Of a DNA stretch of 64,000 nt, positions 34,185 to 42,451 are shown one piece after another. Positions within the stretch are counted from its first letter, which is position 1. Every line of letters begins with the position of its first letter. The notes under the pieces are model-generated. The model had not been told where the DNA came from and searched no databases. It saw only the letters and a list, made by a program, of their open reading frames with translations. Origin of the DNA: Clostridiales bacterium (GTDB lineage: Bacteria > Bacillota > Clostridia > Oscillospirales > Oscillospiraceae); contig JAJUJI010000011.1 of the NCBI GenBank assembly GCA_029265405.1, positions 43,311 to 107,310 on the forward strand, given 5' to 3'. A program made the position numbers and the translations under genes.

Positions 34185-35141
34185 TCAATGTATCATGGCG
34201 TTCAGGCCCAAGCTCTGGAAAAGCTTAAGCTGCTCCTCCATGAATTCGTTTGAGGGCGCCTCTACGTTTACCAGCCTGTATTTTCTGCCGAGACGCGTAT
34301 ATTTTGTCGAGCCCAGCTTATGGTAGGGCAGCAGCTGAACTACGTCCACGGCCTTACTTATGCCGGCGCAGAATTCGGCTGTGGCGCGGAGGTTTGCGGG
34401 GCTGTCGTTGAGCTTTGGAATTATGGGAAAGCGGATCTGGAAGCGTCCGCCCGCTTCGGCTATGGCCTCGGCGTTTTTAAGTATCAGCTCGTTGGGGACT
34501 CCGGTCAGGACCTCGTGCCGCTTGCTGTCCATATGCTTCAAGTCGTAAAGGAACAAATCCACAAAGGGCAGTATTTCCATAAAGCGCTCCGTAGGGGCGT
34601 AGCCGGTGGTATCGAGGGCGACGCTGAAGCCCTCAAGCTTGCAGGCCTTGGCCAGCGCGAGAACAAAATCAAACTGGCTCATGGGCTCTCCGCCGGAAAT
34701 TGTAACGCCGCCGCCGGATTTTTCGTAATACTTTTTATCCTGGCGTATGGACCTCATGCAGTCCTCCACCGTTACCCTGCGGAGAGGATTGTAAAGGGCG
34801 GTCGAGGGGCAGGCCTCGACGCATTTCAGGCAGCCGTCGCATCTGGCCCTGTCTATTACCGGATATGTAAGCTCCTCGCCGGCGGCAAGGCTCATTTTAG
34901 GCGCGCTTTCCGATATAGCGCCTTTGCCGCAGGCGTCGCGGCAGAGAGTGCAGTATTTGAAGCCTATGCAGCGTATGTCCATCCAGGCGACTTCCGGGCC
35001 GAAGCTCTGGGACTCGGGGCTGTGGCACCAGAGGCACCTGAGCGGACAGCCCTTCAAAAATATGTCTGTCCTTATGCCGGGCCCGTCGTGTACGGAAAAT
35101 TTTTGTATGTCGTATATGTTGCCGTAAAGCTCGTCAGGCAT
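34185..35141 (-). CDS. Glycyl-radical-enzyme activating protein (radical SAM)
   Basis: A 318-residue activase. The SAM cluster motif is CPLRCLWC (C32, C36, C39). An inserted two-cluster ferredoxin domain follows, with CRDAC and CDGCLKCVEACP motifs, and then VTISGGEPMSQ, as in activases of benzylsuccinate-, choline- or glycerol-type glycyl radical enzymes. Such proteins place a glycyl radical on a partner enzyme, usually encoded next door, but no glycyl radical enzyme gene is visible here. I chose the ATG with a GGAAAGGA site. The identity of the client is open. Confidence 0.85.
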   Translation of the reverse strand: MPDELYGNIYDIQKFSVHDGPGIRTDIFLKGCPLRCLWCHSPESQSFGPEVAWMDIRCIGFKYCTLCRDACGKGAISESAPKMSLAAGEELTYPVIDRARCDGCLKCVEACPSTALYNPLRRVTVEDCMRSIRQDKKYYEKSGGGVTISGGEPMSQFDFVLALAKACKLEGFSVALDTTGYAPTERFMEILPFVDLFLYDLKHMDSKRHEVLTGVPNELILKNAEAIAEAGGRFQIRFPIIPKLNDSPANLRATAEFCAGISKAVDVVQLLPYHKLGSTKYTRLGRKYRLVNVEAPSNEFMEEQLKLFQSLGLNAMIH

Positions 35142-35311
35142 TGGATTATGTCCTTTCCTATATGCGTCTGATGCGATTATATAGGAGCGCCCGCGCTTTG
35201 TCAACGCGGCGTGCGCTGGCAAAACGCGGGCGCATTTGCTGAAAAGGAAGTCCGGGTTCTTGCCGGGCCGCAAATGCTTGCGGCCATAAGGCGAAGGACG
35301 GCAAGCGGCTC

Positions 35312-37021
35312 CTAGCCGCCAAGGCTCAGGGCGTACTTCTCAAATAAATCTATCAAAGCGGCGCTTTCCTCGGCCGAATCGCCGCGAACGAGTATATATA
35401 CCTTGATTTTGGGCTCCGTGCCTGAAGGACGTACGATTACGCGGCTCCCGCCCTCAAGCTCGAAATACAAAACGTCCGAGCCCCTGAGCGGCAGGCTTTC
35501 CGCCTCGACGCCGGAGGAATAGGCCTTGCCGGAAAGGTAGTCCCTCAGGTGGAGGACCGTCTTGCCGCCTATCGCGGCCGGCGGAGCCTTGCGCAGGGAG
35601 GACATGAGCCTTGCCATTTTTTCCATTCCGTCCACGCCCGGCTTCACGAGGCTTACGGTCTTTTCCGCGAAACAGCCGTATTCGGCGTAAAGCTCCTCCA
35701 GCCTGCCTATCAGGGTTTTGCCGTTCAGGGCGTGCCAGGAGGCCATTTCTGCGGCTACGACGGAAGCGGTTACGGCGTCCTTGTCTCTGACAAAAGTGCC
35801 GAAGGAATAGCCTATTGCCTCCTCGAAGGCAAAAAGCACGGTTTTTTCGCCGTTTTCGTAATATTTCATCCTCTCGGCAAGAAATTTGAAGCCAGTGAAG
35901 GTATCCTCCATGAAAACGCCGTTTTTTTCCGCCACGGCTCTGGCCATTTCGGAGGACACTATGCTCTTTAGGGCCGCAGCGTTGCCGGGCAGAGCGCCGG
36001 CTTCCTTCCTGGCCGTAATTATATAGTCCAGAAAGAGCACGCCAACCTGATTGCCGCTGAGCAGCCTATAGCCGCCCTTGTTTTCCCTGACCATAAGACC
36101 CAGCCTGTCGCTGTCGGGGTCGCTGCCTATTATTATGTCGGCGTTGACTTTTTCGGCCAGAGCAATTGCGCGCTCAAAGCCATCGATAAATTCGGGATTC
36201 GGATTTTTGGCCGTGGGGAAATTGCCGTCCGGCGCCATCTGCTCCCGGACGCAATGCAGCCTCTTTACGCCGAGGCGCCTCAGTGCCTCGGGCACCAGCT
36301 TGGCTCCGGCCCCGTAAAAGGGGGTGTAGACTATGGCGATGTCCGCTTTGGCAGCGGCTCCCGGCCTCAACGACTGCTTCATCACGTTTTCGAGGAAGAG
36401 CTCGTCTATTTTCGCACCTATCGGCTCAATGAGTCCGGAAGCGAGCGCCTCATTGTAATCCGCGGACGGTATTTCGCCAAGGATATCGATTTCGGCCATA
36501 GCCCTCGCGACCTGCGCGGCATGCTCCGGCGGAAGCTGCGCCCCGTCGGACCAGTAGACCTTGTAGCCGTTGTATTCCTTCGGATTGTGGCTGGCGGTAA
36601 TGTTTATGCCCGCCGCGGCGCCCAGCTCCCTTATCGCAAAGGACAGCTCCGGGGTAGGCCTCAGCTCGTCAAAAAGATATACATGTATCCCGCAGGCGGC
36701 CAGAACGCAGGCTGCCTCCTTAGCGAAAGCCCCGCTGTTTATGCGGCAGTCGTAGCAGACGACCGCGCTTTTGTCCGGCAAGTCCGAACCGAGAATAAGG
36801 CCGCCCAAGGCGAGTGTCGCCTGCCTTACGACATGGATATTCATGCGCCTCAGACCCGCGCCCATTATGCCGCGCAGCCCGGCCGTTCCAAATTCAAGAC
36901 CCGAAAAAAAACGCTCCCTGATTTCGGCATCGTTGTTTTTTATCGCTTCAAGCTCGGCCCTTTCCAACCGGGAAAGCTTTGGGCTGTTCAGCCAGCGTTC
37001 ATACTCGGCTTTGTAATCCAT
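35312..37021 (-). CDS. Phosphoglucomutase/phosphomannomutase
   Basis: A 569-residue alpha-D-phosphohexomutase that interconverts glucose-1-phosphate and glucose-6-phosphate, or the mannose equivalents. The phosphoserine loop is TASHNPKEYNGYKVYWSDG (Ser at about 145), the metal loop is GSDPDSDRLG, the sugar-binding loop is FAFEEAIGYSFG and the phosphate-binding loop is IVRPSGTEPKIKVY. Long for the family, as in the clostridial PgcA type. The start is ATG after AAAGGTG; an in-frame GTG four codons upstream is an alternative. It likely feeds wall and surface polysaccharide synthesis. Confidence 0.92.
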   Translation of the reverse strand: MDYKAEYERWLNSPKLSRLERAELEAIKNNDAEIRERFFSGLEFGTAGLRGIMGAGLRRMNIHVVRQATLALGGLILGSDLPDKSAVVCYDCRINSGAFAKEAACVLAACGIHVYLFDELRPTPELSFAIRELGAAAGINITASHNPKEYNGYKVYWSDGAQLPPEHAAQVARAMAEIDILGEIPSADYNEALASGLIEPIGAKIDELFLENVMKQSLRPGAAAKADIAIVYTPFYGAGAKLVPEALRRLGVKRLHCVREQMAPDGNFPTAKNPNPEFIDGFERAIALAEKVNADIIIGSDPDSDRLGLMVRENKGGYRLLSGNQVGVLFLDYIITARKEAGALPGNAAALKSIVSSEMARAVAEKNGVFMEDTFTGFKFLAERMKYYENGEKTVLFAFEEAIGYSFGTFVRDKDAVTASVVAAEMASWHALNGKTLIGRLEELYAEYGCFAEKTVSLVKPGVDGMEKMARLMSSLRKAPPAAIGGKTVLHLRDYLSGKAYSSGVEAESLPLRGSDVLYFELEGGSRVIVRPSGTEPKIKVYILVRGDSAEESAALIDLFEKYALSLGG

Positions 37022-37087
37022 ATTACTAATCACACCTTTCGGCGCATCCTTGATGCTTAGGCTTATTTTTGACTGAGCGGCCGCCCC

Positions 37088-37501
37088 TTAATCGGCGGTT
37101 CCTGCGTCGGCTTCGTCCACCGGCTTAAGCAGCTCCCTTGCCAGCTCCAGCATGGTTTCCGGCACGAACACGTCCATGCCCGTGCCGGCAAAGCCAAGTA
37201 TCACCTTTGCCAGTGCCCCGGTGGACGTATATGACTCAAGAGTGGGTATACCAAAGGAACGGAGCAGGCTCAGCGTCATTTGGTAGTCGAGCTGATTGCC
37301 CGTCACCGTGGTCAAAAGCGCCGGAGGCACGGGTTCGCCCCTGCCGTCAAGCGGCCACAGCCCCGTGCCCGATGAAGCGCCGCCTCCAAAGGCCCATCCG
37401 CCCGCCTCGGGAGCTCTGGCAGCCTGCGGCGAGGCGCCGCAGACGGGACAAAGCTCAGGCGCGCCCTCGTATTCACTGCCGCATTTCCCGCACCGAGACA
37501 T
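37088..37501 (-). CDS. Zinc-ribbon protein with a DUF2007-like domain
   Basis: A 137-residue protein. The N-terminus is a four-cysteine zinc ribbon (CGKCGSEYEGAPELCPVCG), then a Gly/Ala linker, then a ferredoxin-like fold resembling DUF2007 (LDYQMTLSLLRSFGIPTL and MDVFVPETMLELARELL). The family is a putative signal-transduction or protein-binding module. It lies just downstream of rlmH on the same strand. Function unknown. Confidence 0.7.
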   Translation of the reverse strand: MSRCGKCGSEYEGAPELCPVCGASPQAARAPEAGGWAFGGGASSGTGLWPLDGRGEPVPPALLTTVTGNQLDYQMTLSLLRSFGIPTLESYTSTGALAKVILGFAGTGMDVFVPETMLELARELLKPVDEADAGTAD

Positions 37502-37524
37502 TGAAAAAGCCTCCCCAATGCATA

Positions 37525-38007
37525 TTATTTATGATATTTGGAGCCCTCCGCAATCTTGAAGGCCCGGTAAAGCTGCTCCAGGAGCATTACCCTTGCCAGG
37601 TGATGCGGGAAGGTCATTTTAGACAGGGAGAGCCGTATGTCCGCCCCGTCCTTAACGGACTGATGAAGCCCAAAAGAACCGCCTATAACAAAGCAAAGCC
37701 TGCTTTTGCCCTTAGAAGAGCAAAGCTGAATAAACTGGGAAAACTTCAGGCTGTCAAGCTCCTTGCCCTCAATGCAAAGAGCTATTACCATGGAGCCTGC
37801 CGGTATTCGCAAAGCTATTCCATCGGCTTCCTTTTTCAGCGCGGCTTCTATTTCCGCTTCCGAAGGCTCGGCGGAGAGCCTGCTTTCGGGAAGCTCCTCT
37901 ATTTCGAGCCTGCAAAGAGACGTCATGCGCTTTTTATATTCTTCGGCCGCTTCGATAAGATATTTTTCCTTTAATTTGCCTACGCAAATAACTTTTATGC
38001 TCAGCAT
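37525..38007 (-). CDS. rlmH: 23S rRNA pseudouridine-1915 N3-methyltransferase RlmH
   Basis: A 160-residue SPOUT-family methyltransferase that methylates pseudouridine 1915 of 23S rRNA. IKVICVGKLKEKYL at the N-terminus, the knot strand CFVIGGSFGLHQSV and the C-terminal SLSKMTFPHHLARVMLLEQLYRA helix region (in part) are characteristic. The ATG directly follows the stop of the MBL gene (TAAATG), so the two are coupled. RlmH beside the WalJ-type hydrolase is also the order in Bacillus. Confidence 0.95.
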   Translation of the reverse strand: MLSIKVICVGKLKEKYLIEAAEEYKKRMTSLCRLEIEELPESRLSAEPSEAEIEAALKKEADGIALRIPAGSMVIALCIEGKELDSLKFSQFIQLCSSKGKSRLCFVIGGSFGLHQSVKDGADIRLSLSKMTFPHHLARVMLLEQLYRAFKIAEGSKYHK

Positions 38008-38772
38008 TTACAACTCCATAATCGCGCTCGGCTCGGTTCTGGGAGCGACGTCCAGCTCGAAGCCTCGGCCGAGCCTTGCCGATACGGTCCCAAACGCAAG
38101 CTGCGGCGTATTGTTTTCATGGCTTAGGTGCGCCAGCATTATCCTCCGCGTACCCGCTTCGGCAAGCCTTGCGGCAAGCTCGCCGCAGGCGGCATTCGAC
38201 AAATGGCCCCGATTTCCGAGAATACGGGCTTTCAGAGGCTGCGGATAGGGTCCGCAGCGCAGCATGTCCACGTCGTGGTTGGCCTCCAGCACCGCCGCCA
38301 TGCAGCCGCATAAGGCCCGCTCTATGGAACTTGTCACGCAGCCCAAATCGGTTGCGACGCCAATAGAACCCTTGCTTCCGGCAAAGACGAAGCCGAAGCT
38401 TTCGGCGGCGTCATGGGGCGTTTCAAAGGCGGCTACCTCTATATCCCCAAGCCGGAACCGGCTTTCGGCCTCTATGGCATGCAAGTTGCTCTCGCGGCAT
38501 TTTTGACCCCTGACAAGAGCCCGGAGGGTGCCGCCGCTGGCGTATACCGGAATATCGTAATGCTTGGCGAGCATTCCAAGACCGCCTATATGATCTGAAT
38601 GCTCGTGGGTTATCAGAATTCCGGCCAGCTCGCTCGGTTCCAGCCCGAATTCGGCCAGGCAGCCCTTGAGCCTGCGCATGGATATCCCGGCGTCCAGAAG
38701 CAGACTGGTGCCTCCCTCGCGGAGCAGGGCGCAGTTGCCTGAAGAACCGCTGGCAAAGCTTATGTATATCAT
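38008..38772 (-). CDS. walJ: MBL-fold metallohydrolase of the WalJ/YycJ family
   Basis: A 254-residue metallo-beta-lactamase-fold protein. The metal motif is ITHEHSDHIGG, with further ligands in TPHDAAESFGF and LEANHD. YycJ/WalJ is the fifth gene of the Bacillus wal operon and is thought to be a nuclease linked to DNA replication and cell-wall control. Here it is separated from walI by murA but stays next to rlmH. No strong ribosome site precedes the ATG. Confidence 0.88.
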   Translation of the reverse strand: MIYISFASGSSGNCALLREGGTSLLLDAGISMRRLKGCLAEFGLEPSELAGILITHEHSDHIGGLGMLAKHYDIPVYASGGTLRALVRGQKCRESNLHAIEAESRFRLGDIEVAAFETPHDAAESFGFVFAGSKGSIGVATDLGCVTSSIERALCGCMAAVLEANHDVDMLRCGPYPQPLKARILGNRGHLSNAACGELAARLAEAGTRRIMLAHLSHENNTPQLAFGTVSARLGRGFELDVAPRTEPSAIMEL

Positions 38773-38847
38773 TGTGCAAGCATATCCCGTCTTAAAAAGC
38801 GCATCGACGCGGCAAAGGCCGTATCGATACGCTCATTTATTTAAATA

Positions 38848-40146
38848 TCAGGCCATAGCCTTTTCCGCCAGCTCGTCCGGCGCGGCTTCCTCTACTATGG
38901 ATATGTCGGCGCCGAGGTTCCGCAGCTTGCCGCACATGTCCTCATAGCCGCGCTCTATATGGTGGATGTCGCCTATGCGGGTCACGCCTCTTGCCGCCAG
39001 GCCCGCCACGACCATGGCGGCGCCGGCCCTGAGGTCGCAGGCCTTTACCCTTGAGCCGCTCAGCCTTTCAACTCCCCTTACGACGGCGGTTTTTCCGTCC
39101 ACCTGAATATCCGCCCCCATGCGGCTAAGCTCTCCAACAAATTTATACCTGTTGTCTGAAACGGTTTCGGTGATCACGCTGGTTCCGTCGGCAATGCTCA
39201 GGCAGGCCGTAAGCTGGGGCAGCATGTCGGTAGGGAAGCCAGGATAAGGCATGGTTTTCAGGTTGACCGGGCGGAGCCTGCCGGTTCTCCTGATAAAGAC
39301 GGCGTCGCCCCTTTCCTCAACCTCCGCGCCCATTTCCTCAAGCTTGGCAGTAATTGAAAGCAGATGCTTGGGTATCACGTTTTTTACCAAGACCTCGCCC
39401 CCGGTAGCCGCCGCCGCCGTCAGAAAGGTTCCCGCCTCTATCTGGTCGGGAATGATGGTGTAGGTTCCTCCCGAAAGCTTTTCCACCCCGTATATGCGTA
39501 TCACGCTTGTGCCCGCGCCCCTTATATCGGCGCCCATGGAGTTTAAAAAATTGGCCACGTCGACGACGTGCGGCTCGCGGGCGGCGTTTTCTATTACGGT
39601 TTTGCCTCTTGCCTTTACTGCGGCCAGCATGATATTTATCGTCGCGCCCACCGAGACTACGTCGAGATATATGCTTGCGCCTCTGAGCCTTCCGTTTTTC
39701 ACCTCGGCGCAGATAAGTCCGTTTTCGACCTCGACTTCCGCTCCCAGAGCCCTTAAGCCTTTCAAATGCTGGTCTATGGGCCTTACGCCAAGATCGCAGC
39801 CGCCGGGCATCGCCACCCTGGCCTTGCCGAAGCGGCCGAGCATTACGCCTACGAAATAATACGTCGCGCGGATGCGGCTCATAAGGTCCTGATCTCCCTC
39901 ATGGTAATCCAGACCCTTGCTGTCTATGACAGCGGTGCTTTTATTTACGGTGTTGACCCCCGCGCCCATCTTATGCATATTGGTAAGCAGCAGGCTTACG
40001 TCGCTTATTTGCGGAATGTTTTCTATGCGGCAAACCCCGTCGACAAGCATAGTCGCGGGAAGTATCGCTCCCACCGCGTTTTTCCCGCCGCTGATTCCAA
40101 CTTCACCGCGTATCGGTTTTCCTCCGCGGACGACCATTTGTGTCAT
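38848..40146 (-). CDS. murA: UDP-N-acetylglucosamine 1-carboxyvinyltransferase MurA
   Basis: A 432-residue EPSP-synthase-fold enzyme that carries out the first committed step of peptidoglycan synthesis. K22-N23 in GGKNAVGA bind UDP-GlcNAc, and the fosfomycin-target cysteine is C117 in PGGCDLGVRPID. R-x-x-G-rich repeats and FPTDMLPQ follow. The catalytic Cys predicts fosfomycin sensitivity in the usual way. The start is the ATG after GAGGTG, not the longer upstream frame. It has its own promoter, and it sits between walI and walJ, unlike Bacillus. Confidence 0.95.
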   Translation of the reverse strand: MTQMVVRGGKPIRGEVGISGGKNAVGAILPATMLVDGVCRIENIPQISDVSLLLTNMHKMGAGVNTVNKSTAVIDSKGLDYHEGDQDLMSRIRATYYFVGVMLGRFGKARVAMPGGCDLGVRPIDQHLKGLRALGAEVEVENGLICAEVKNGRLRGASIYLDVVSVGATINIMLAAVKARGKTVIENAAREPHVVDVANFLNSMGADIRGAGTSVIRIYGVEKLSGGTYTIIPDQIEAGTFLTAAAATGGEVLVKNVIPKHLLSITAKLEEMGAEVEERGDAVFIRRTGRLRPVNLKTMPYPGFPTDMLPQLTACLSIADGTSVITETVSDNRYKFVGELSRMGADIQVDGKTAVVRGVERLSGSRVKACDLRAGAAMVVAGLAARGVTRIGDIHHIERGYEDMCGKLRNLGADISIVEEAAPDELAEKAMA

Positions 40147-40210
40147 AGTTACACCTCGAGCTTTAGTATAACCGCCTTGTGGCAATCGATACCTTATATA
40201 ACAGCAATTG

Positions 40211-40239
40211 ATTATACATTATGGTAAACCGAATGTAAA
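40211..40239 (-). promoter_or_regulatory. Promoter of murA
   Basis: On the minus strand TTTACA (40234-40239) and a perfect TATAAT (40211-40216) are 17 bases apart, with a leader of about 60 bases before the murA ATG. Confidence 0.7.
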
Positions 40240-40267
40240 GCAATAATTTCAGACCGGTAACAAAAAG

Positions 40268-41041
40268 CTACTGGGGAACGCTTGTCAGCTTGCCCTCGAC
40301 GGCGTCCATATAATAAACTCCGCCGTCCGTCTCAAGCCTCCAGACGGGCTTGAGCTGAAGCTTGGAGCCGGAGTCGGCAAGCAGATAGCCCGCGCTTAGC
40401 CGCTCTATGCTTCGAATTATTATGCCCTGGGAGGACATATCCCCGGCAAAGCGCAGCAGCAGCGTCGCAGGGCTTAAGGCGTCGACCCGGGCTTCGTTCT
40501 GCGGCGTTCCGGGCAGGCGGCTCCCGGAGGCAACCGTTTCGCCCGTTGGAAGCCGCGTTACGGTTATGCGGCAGTTGAAGACAGGCTTATTTTTAAAGGC
40601 GCAGACGAAAATGTTTTCCGAGGCCGCCGTAGCCTGCGGCTCCAGGGCTTTGACAATGGCTGAGTCGGACAAGGCGGTTTCGTACAGCTTGATTTCAAAA
40701 TTGCCGCCGCCGCGAAACTGCGCTTCCCCCTTTGAGGACTTATATAGAAGTATGTTGCCTCCAAGCTCCTCGGTTTCCGCCGTGCCCAGTAGCCTGCCCG
40801 CCGCCAGCGCCTCCTTGCCCTTGTCGCGGTATACGTCGTACGCGTATAGATCCTCGGAACCGGGTATCGCGTTTTCGGATATCGATACGCCGAGCCTCTC
40901 AAGGGCCGCAGCAAGGCCGCGCCTTTCGGCGGCCTGCAGCCTAGCCTCCCTGATGCGGTCGGCGGCGATAATGGAGGCAAAACTGATATTTACCAGCGCA
41001 AGCAGTATAATTGCGACGTTTTTGAGTTTTCCTATTTCCAT
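40268..41041 (-). CDS. walI: YycI-like regulator of WalK
   Basis: A 257-residue protein with one N-terminal transmembrane helix (about 8-26) and an extracellular beta-rich part. Position directly after the YycH homologue, size and topology match WalI/YycI, the membrane partner that with YycH modulates the WalK sensor. Sequence similarity is low for this family, so the call depends mostly on context. The C-terminus ends with a WRLETDGGVYYMDAVEGKLT strand pair, which resembles the YycI two-domain repeat. Confidence 0.75.
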   Translation of the reverse strand: MEIGKLKNVAIILLALVNISFASIIAADRIREARLQAAERRGLAAALERLGVSISENAIPGSEDLYAYDVYRDKGKEALAAGRLLGTAETEELGGNILLYKSSKGEAQFRGGGNFEIKLYETALSDSAIVKALEPQATAASENIFVCAFKNKPVFNCRITVTRLPTGETVASGSRLPGTPQNEARVDALSPATLLLRFAGDMSSQGIIIRSIERLSAGYLLADSGSKLQLKPVWRLETDGGVYYMDAVEGKLTSVPQ

Positions 41042-41056
41042 ATAATGCTCCGTGAG

Positions 41057-41125
41057 CCGCCGTGCGCGCCGGCCTTCGGCTGTTGCCTGCGGGAGCGCAC
41101 GGCGGTCGCCGCCAAAAGGCCGGCG
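41057..41125 (-). repeat. Interleaved inverted repeats between walH and walI
   Basis: Stem A pairs 41057-41067 with 41095-41105 (11 bp). Stem B pairs 41067-41076 with 41116-41125 (10 bp). The arms are in A-B-A'-B' order, so the RNA can form one stem or the other, or a pseudoknot. It could tune walI expression; no terminator T run is present. Confidence 0.5.
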
Positions 41126-41158
41126 GCGAGCCGAATCGGCATGCTAATGGCGATAATA

Positions 41159-42451
41159 TTATTCAGCTATCCATAGCGGCGAGATAAGCGCCGCTTCGCC
41201 TCCGCCGTCGGGGAAAACCAGCCTTGCCTCGGAACCCTCCGCCAGGCTTCCCGCTGCGGCGGCGGCCTGGTATTCCGGCAACACCTCGGCGGTTTCCCCA
41301 GTCAGTTTGTAGCTTCGTATCATTATTTTAAGCTGCGTCAGCCTGCCGCTTTCAAAAACGGCGCTTGCCGCTTCCCCGCCGTAAAGCTCGACCTCAACGC
41401 CATGGATAACATACCGGAAGCTTAAGCGCAGGACGCTCCCTTCCTCGCTTAAGCCCGCAAAATAAAGCTCCTCGTCGCCGGCAAAGGAGGCATGGATTTT
41501 TTCCAGTATGGACATCGCGCATTCCGCCATGTCAGCGGCGCCGCCCGCCTCGGCCAGGCCCTGCCCGTCGGAGGCGGAGTAGCTTATATAGCCGTCGGCT
41601 CTGAGCTTCATGTAGCCGCCGCTGTCAAGATATACCACGGTTCCGTCGGATTCAGTATAGCTTGAATCGCCATGCATGCCTATCCCCAAAACACGTGAGG
41701 CGGTCTCGGCCGCCGCGCCGTCAAAGGGGCTGCCCTCGGCCGCTGCTTTATATAGGCTCGGAAGCGAGCCGAGAATAAGCTGGTACGGCCCGGAAGCCGA
41801 AAGCGAGCTTTTTTCAAAAGCAAATTGAGCTCCGTTGGGCAGATAGGCGTCAAGCAAGCTCCCGATTTCAGGCCAGTCAGCCTGGGTTTGGGAGCGCCAT
41901 GCCCGGCCCTCGCCGTCCATATAATACAGCAGCGCCTTACCGTTTCCGGCGCCGGTTATGATTATGCGGCGCGCGCGGCCGTCGAGCCCGCTTAAAAGCT
42001 CCGTACCGAGAGATTTAGCCAAAACCTCGAGGGGAATATCCGCGCCGTAGTCGAGATAAGCGTTCTGGCCGGACAGCGCCGCCCGCCAAACCGAATCGTT
42101 TATAGCCTCGGTGGCCATAGCGGAACCTAAGGCTTCCCCGAGCGCGGTTCTGAGCTTGCCGTAGACCTCCGCAATGCCCGCCTCATCGTACTTGACGCCG
42201 TATCTCAGCCCGGACGACCCCTTAACCGCAGCCGCCAGAGGCAGAGCAGCCAGACTATTCCGGCTGGATGAGGCCGCGTTCCCGGCTTTTCCCGCTGCAC
42301 TTTTGCCGCTTCCGAAAAGAGAGCCGGAGCTGAAAAAGCCGTCGAACAGGCCGGTCAGAGAGGCAAGAAAGGCTCCGTTTAAAATAAGGATAATAATAAT
42401 AACCGTCTTTGCGGACTCGGCAAGCTTTTTGCTTTTAATATGAAATTTCAT
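41159..42451 (-). CDS. walH: YycH-like regulator of WalK
   Basis: A 430-residue protein with an N-terminal membrane helix (about 14-34), a Ser/Gly-rich linker and a large extracellular domain. Its ATG overlaps the walK stop (ATGA), and yycI follows, which is the walRKHI order of Bacillota. YycH and YycI form a complex in the membrane that controls the kinase. Family similarity is weak, so the assignment rests on gene order and topology. Confidence 0.78.
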   Translation of the reverse strand: MKFHIKSKKLAESAKTVIIIILILNGAFLASLTGLFDGFFSSGSLFGSGKSAAGKAGNAASSSRNSLAALPLAAAVKGSSGLRYGVKYDEAGIAEVYGKLRTALGEALGSAMATEAINDSVWRAALSGQNAYLDYGADIPLEVLAKSLGTELLSGLDGRARRIIITGAGNGKALLYYMDGEGRAWRSQTQADWPEIGSLLDAYLPNGAQFAFEKSSLSASGPYQLILGSLPSLYKAAAEGSPFDGAAAETASRVLGIGMHGDSSYTESDGTVVYLDSGGYMKLRADGYISYSASDGQGLAEAGGAADMAECAMSILEKIHASFAGDEELYFAGLSEEGSVLRLSFRYVIHGVEVELYGGEAASAVFESGRLTQLKIMIRSYKLTGETAEVLPEYQAAAAAGSLAEGSEARLVFPDGGGEAALISPLWIAE

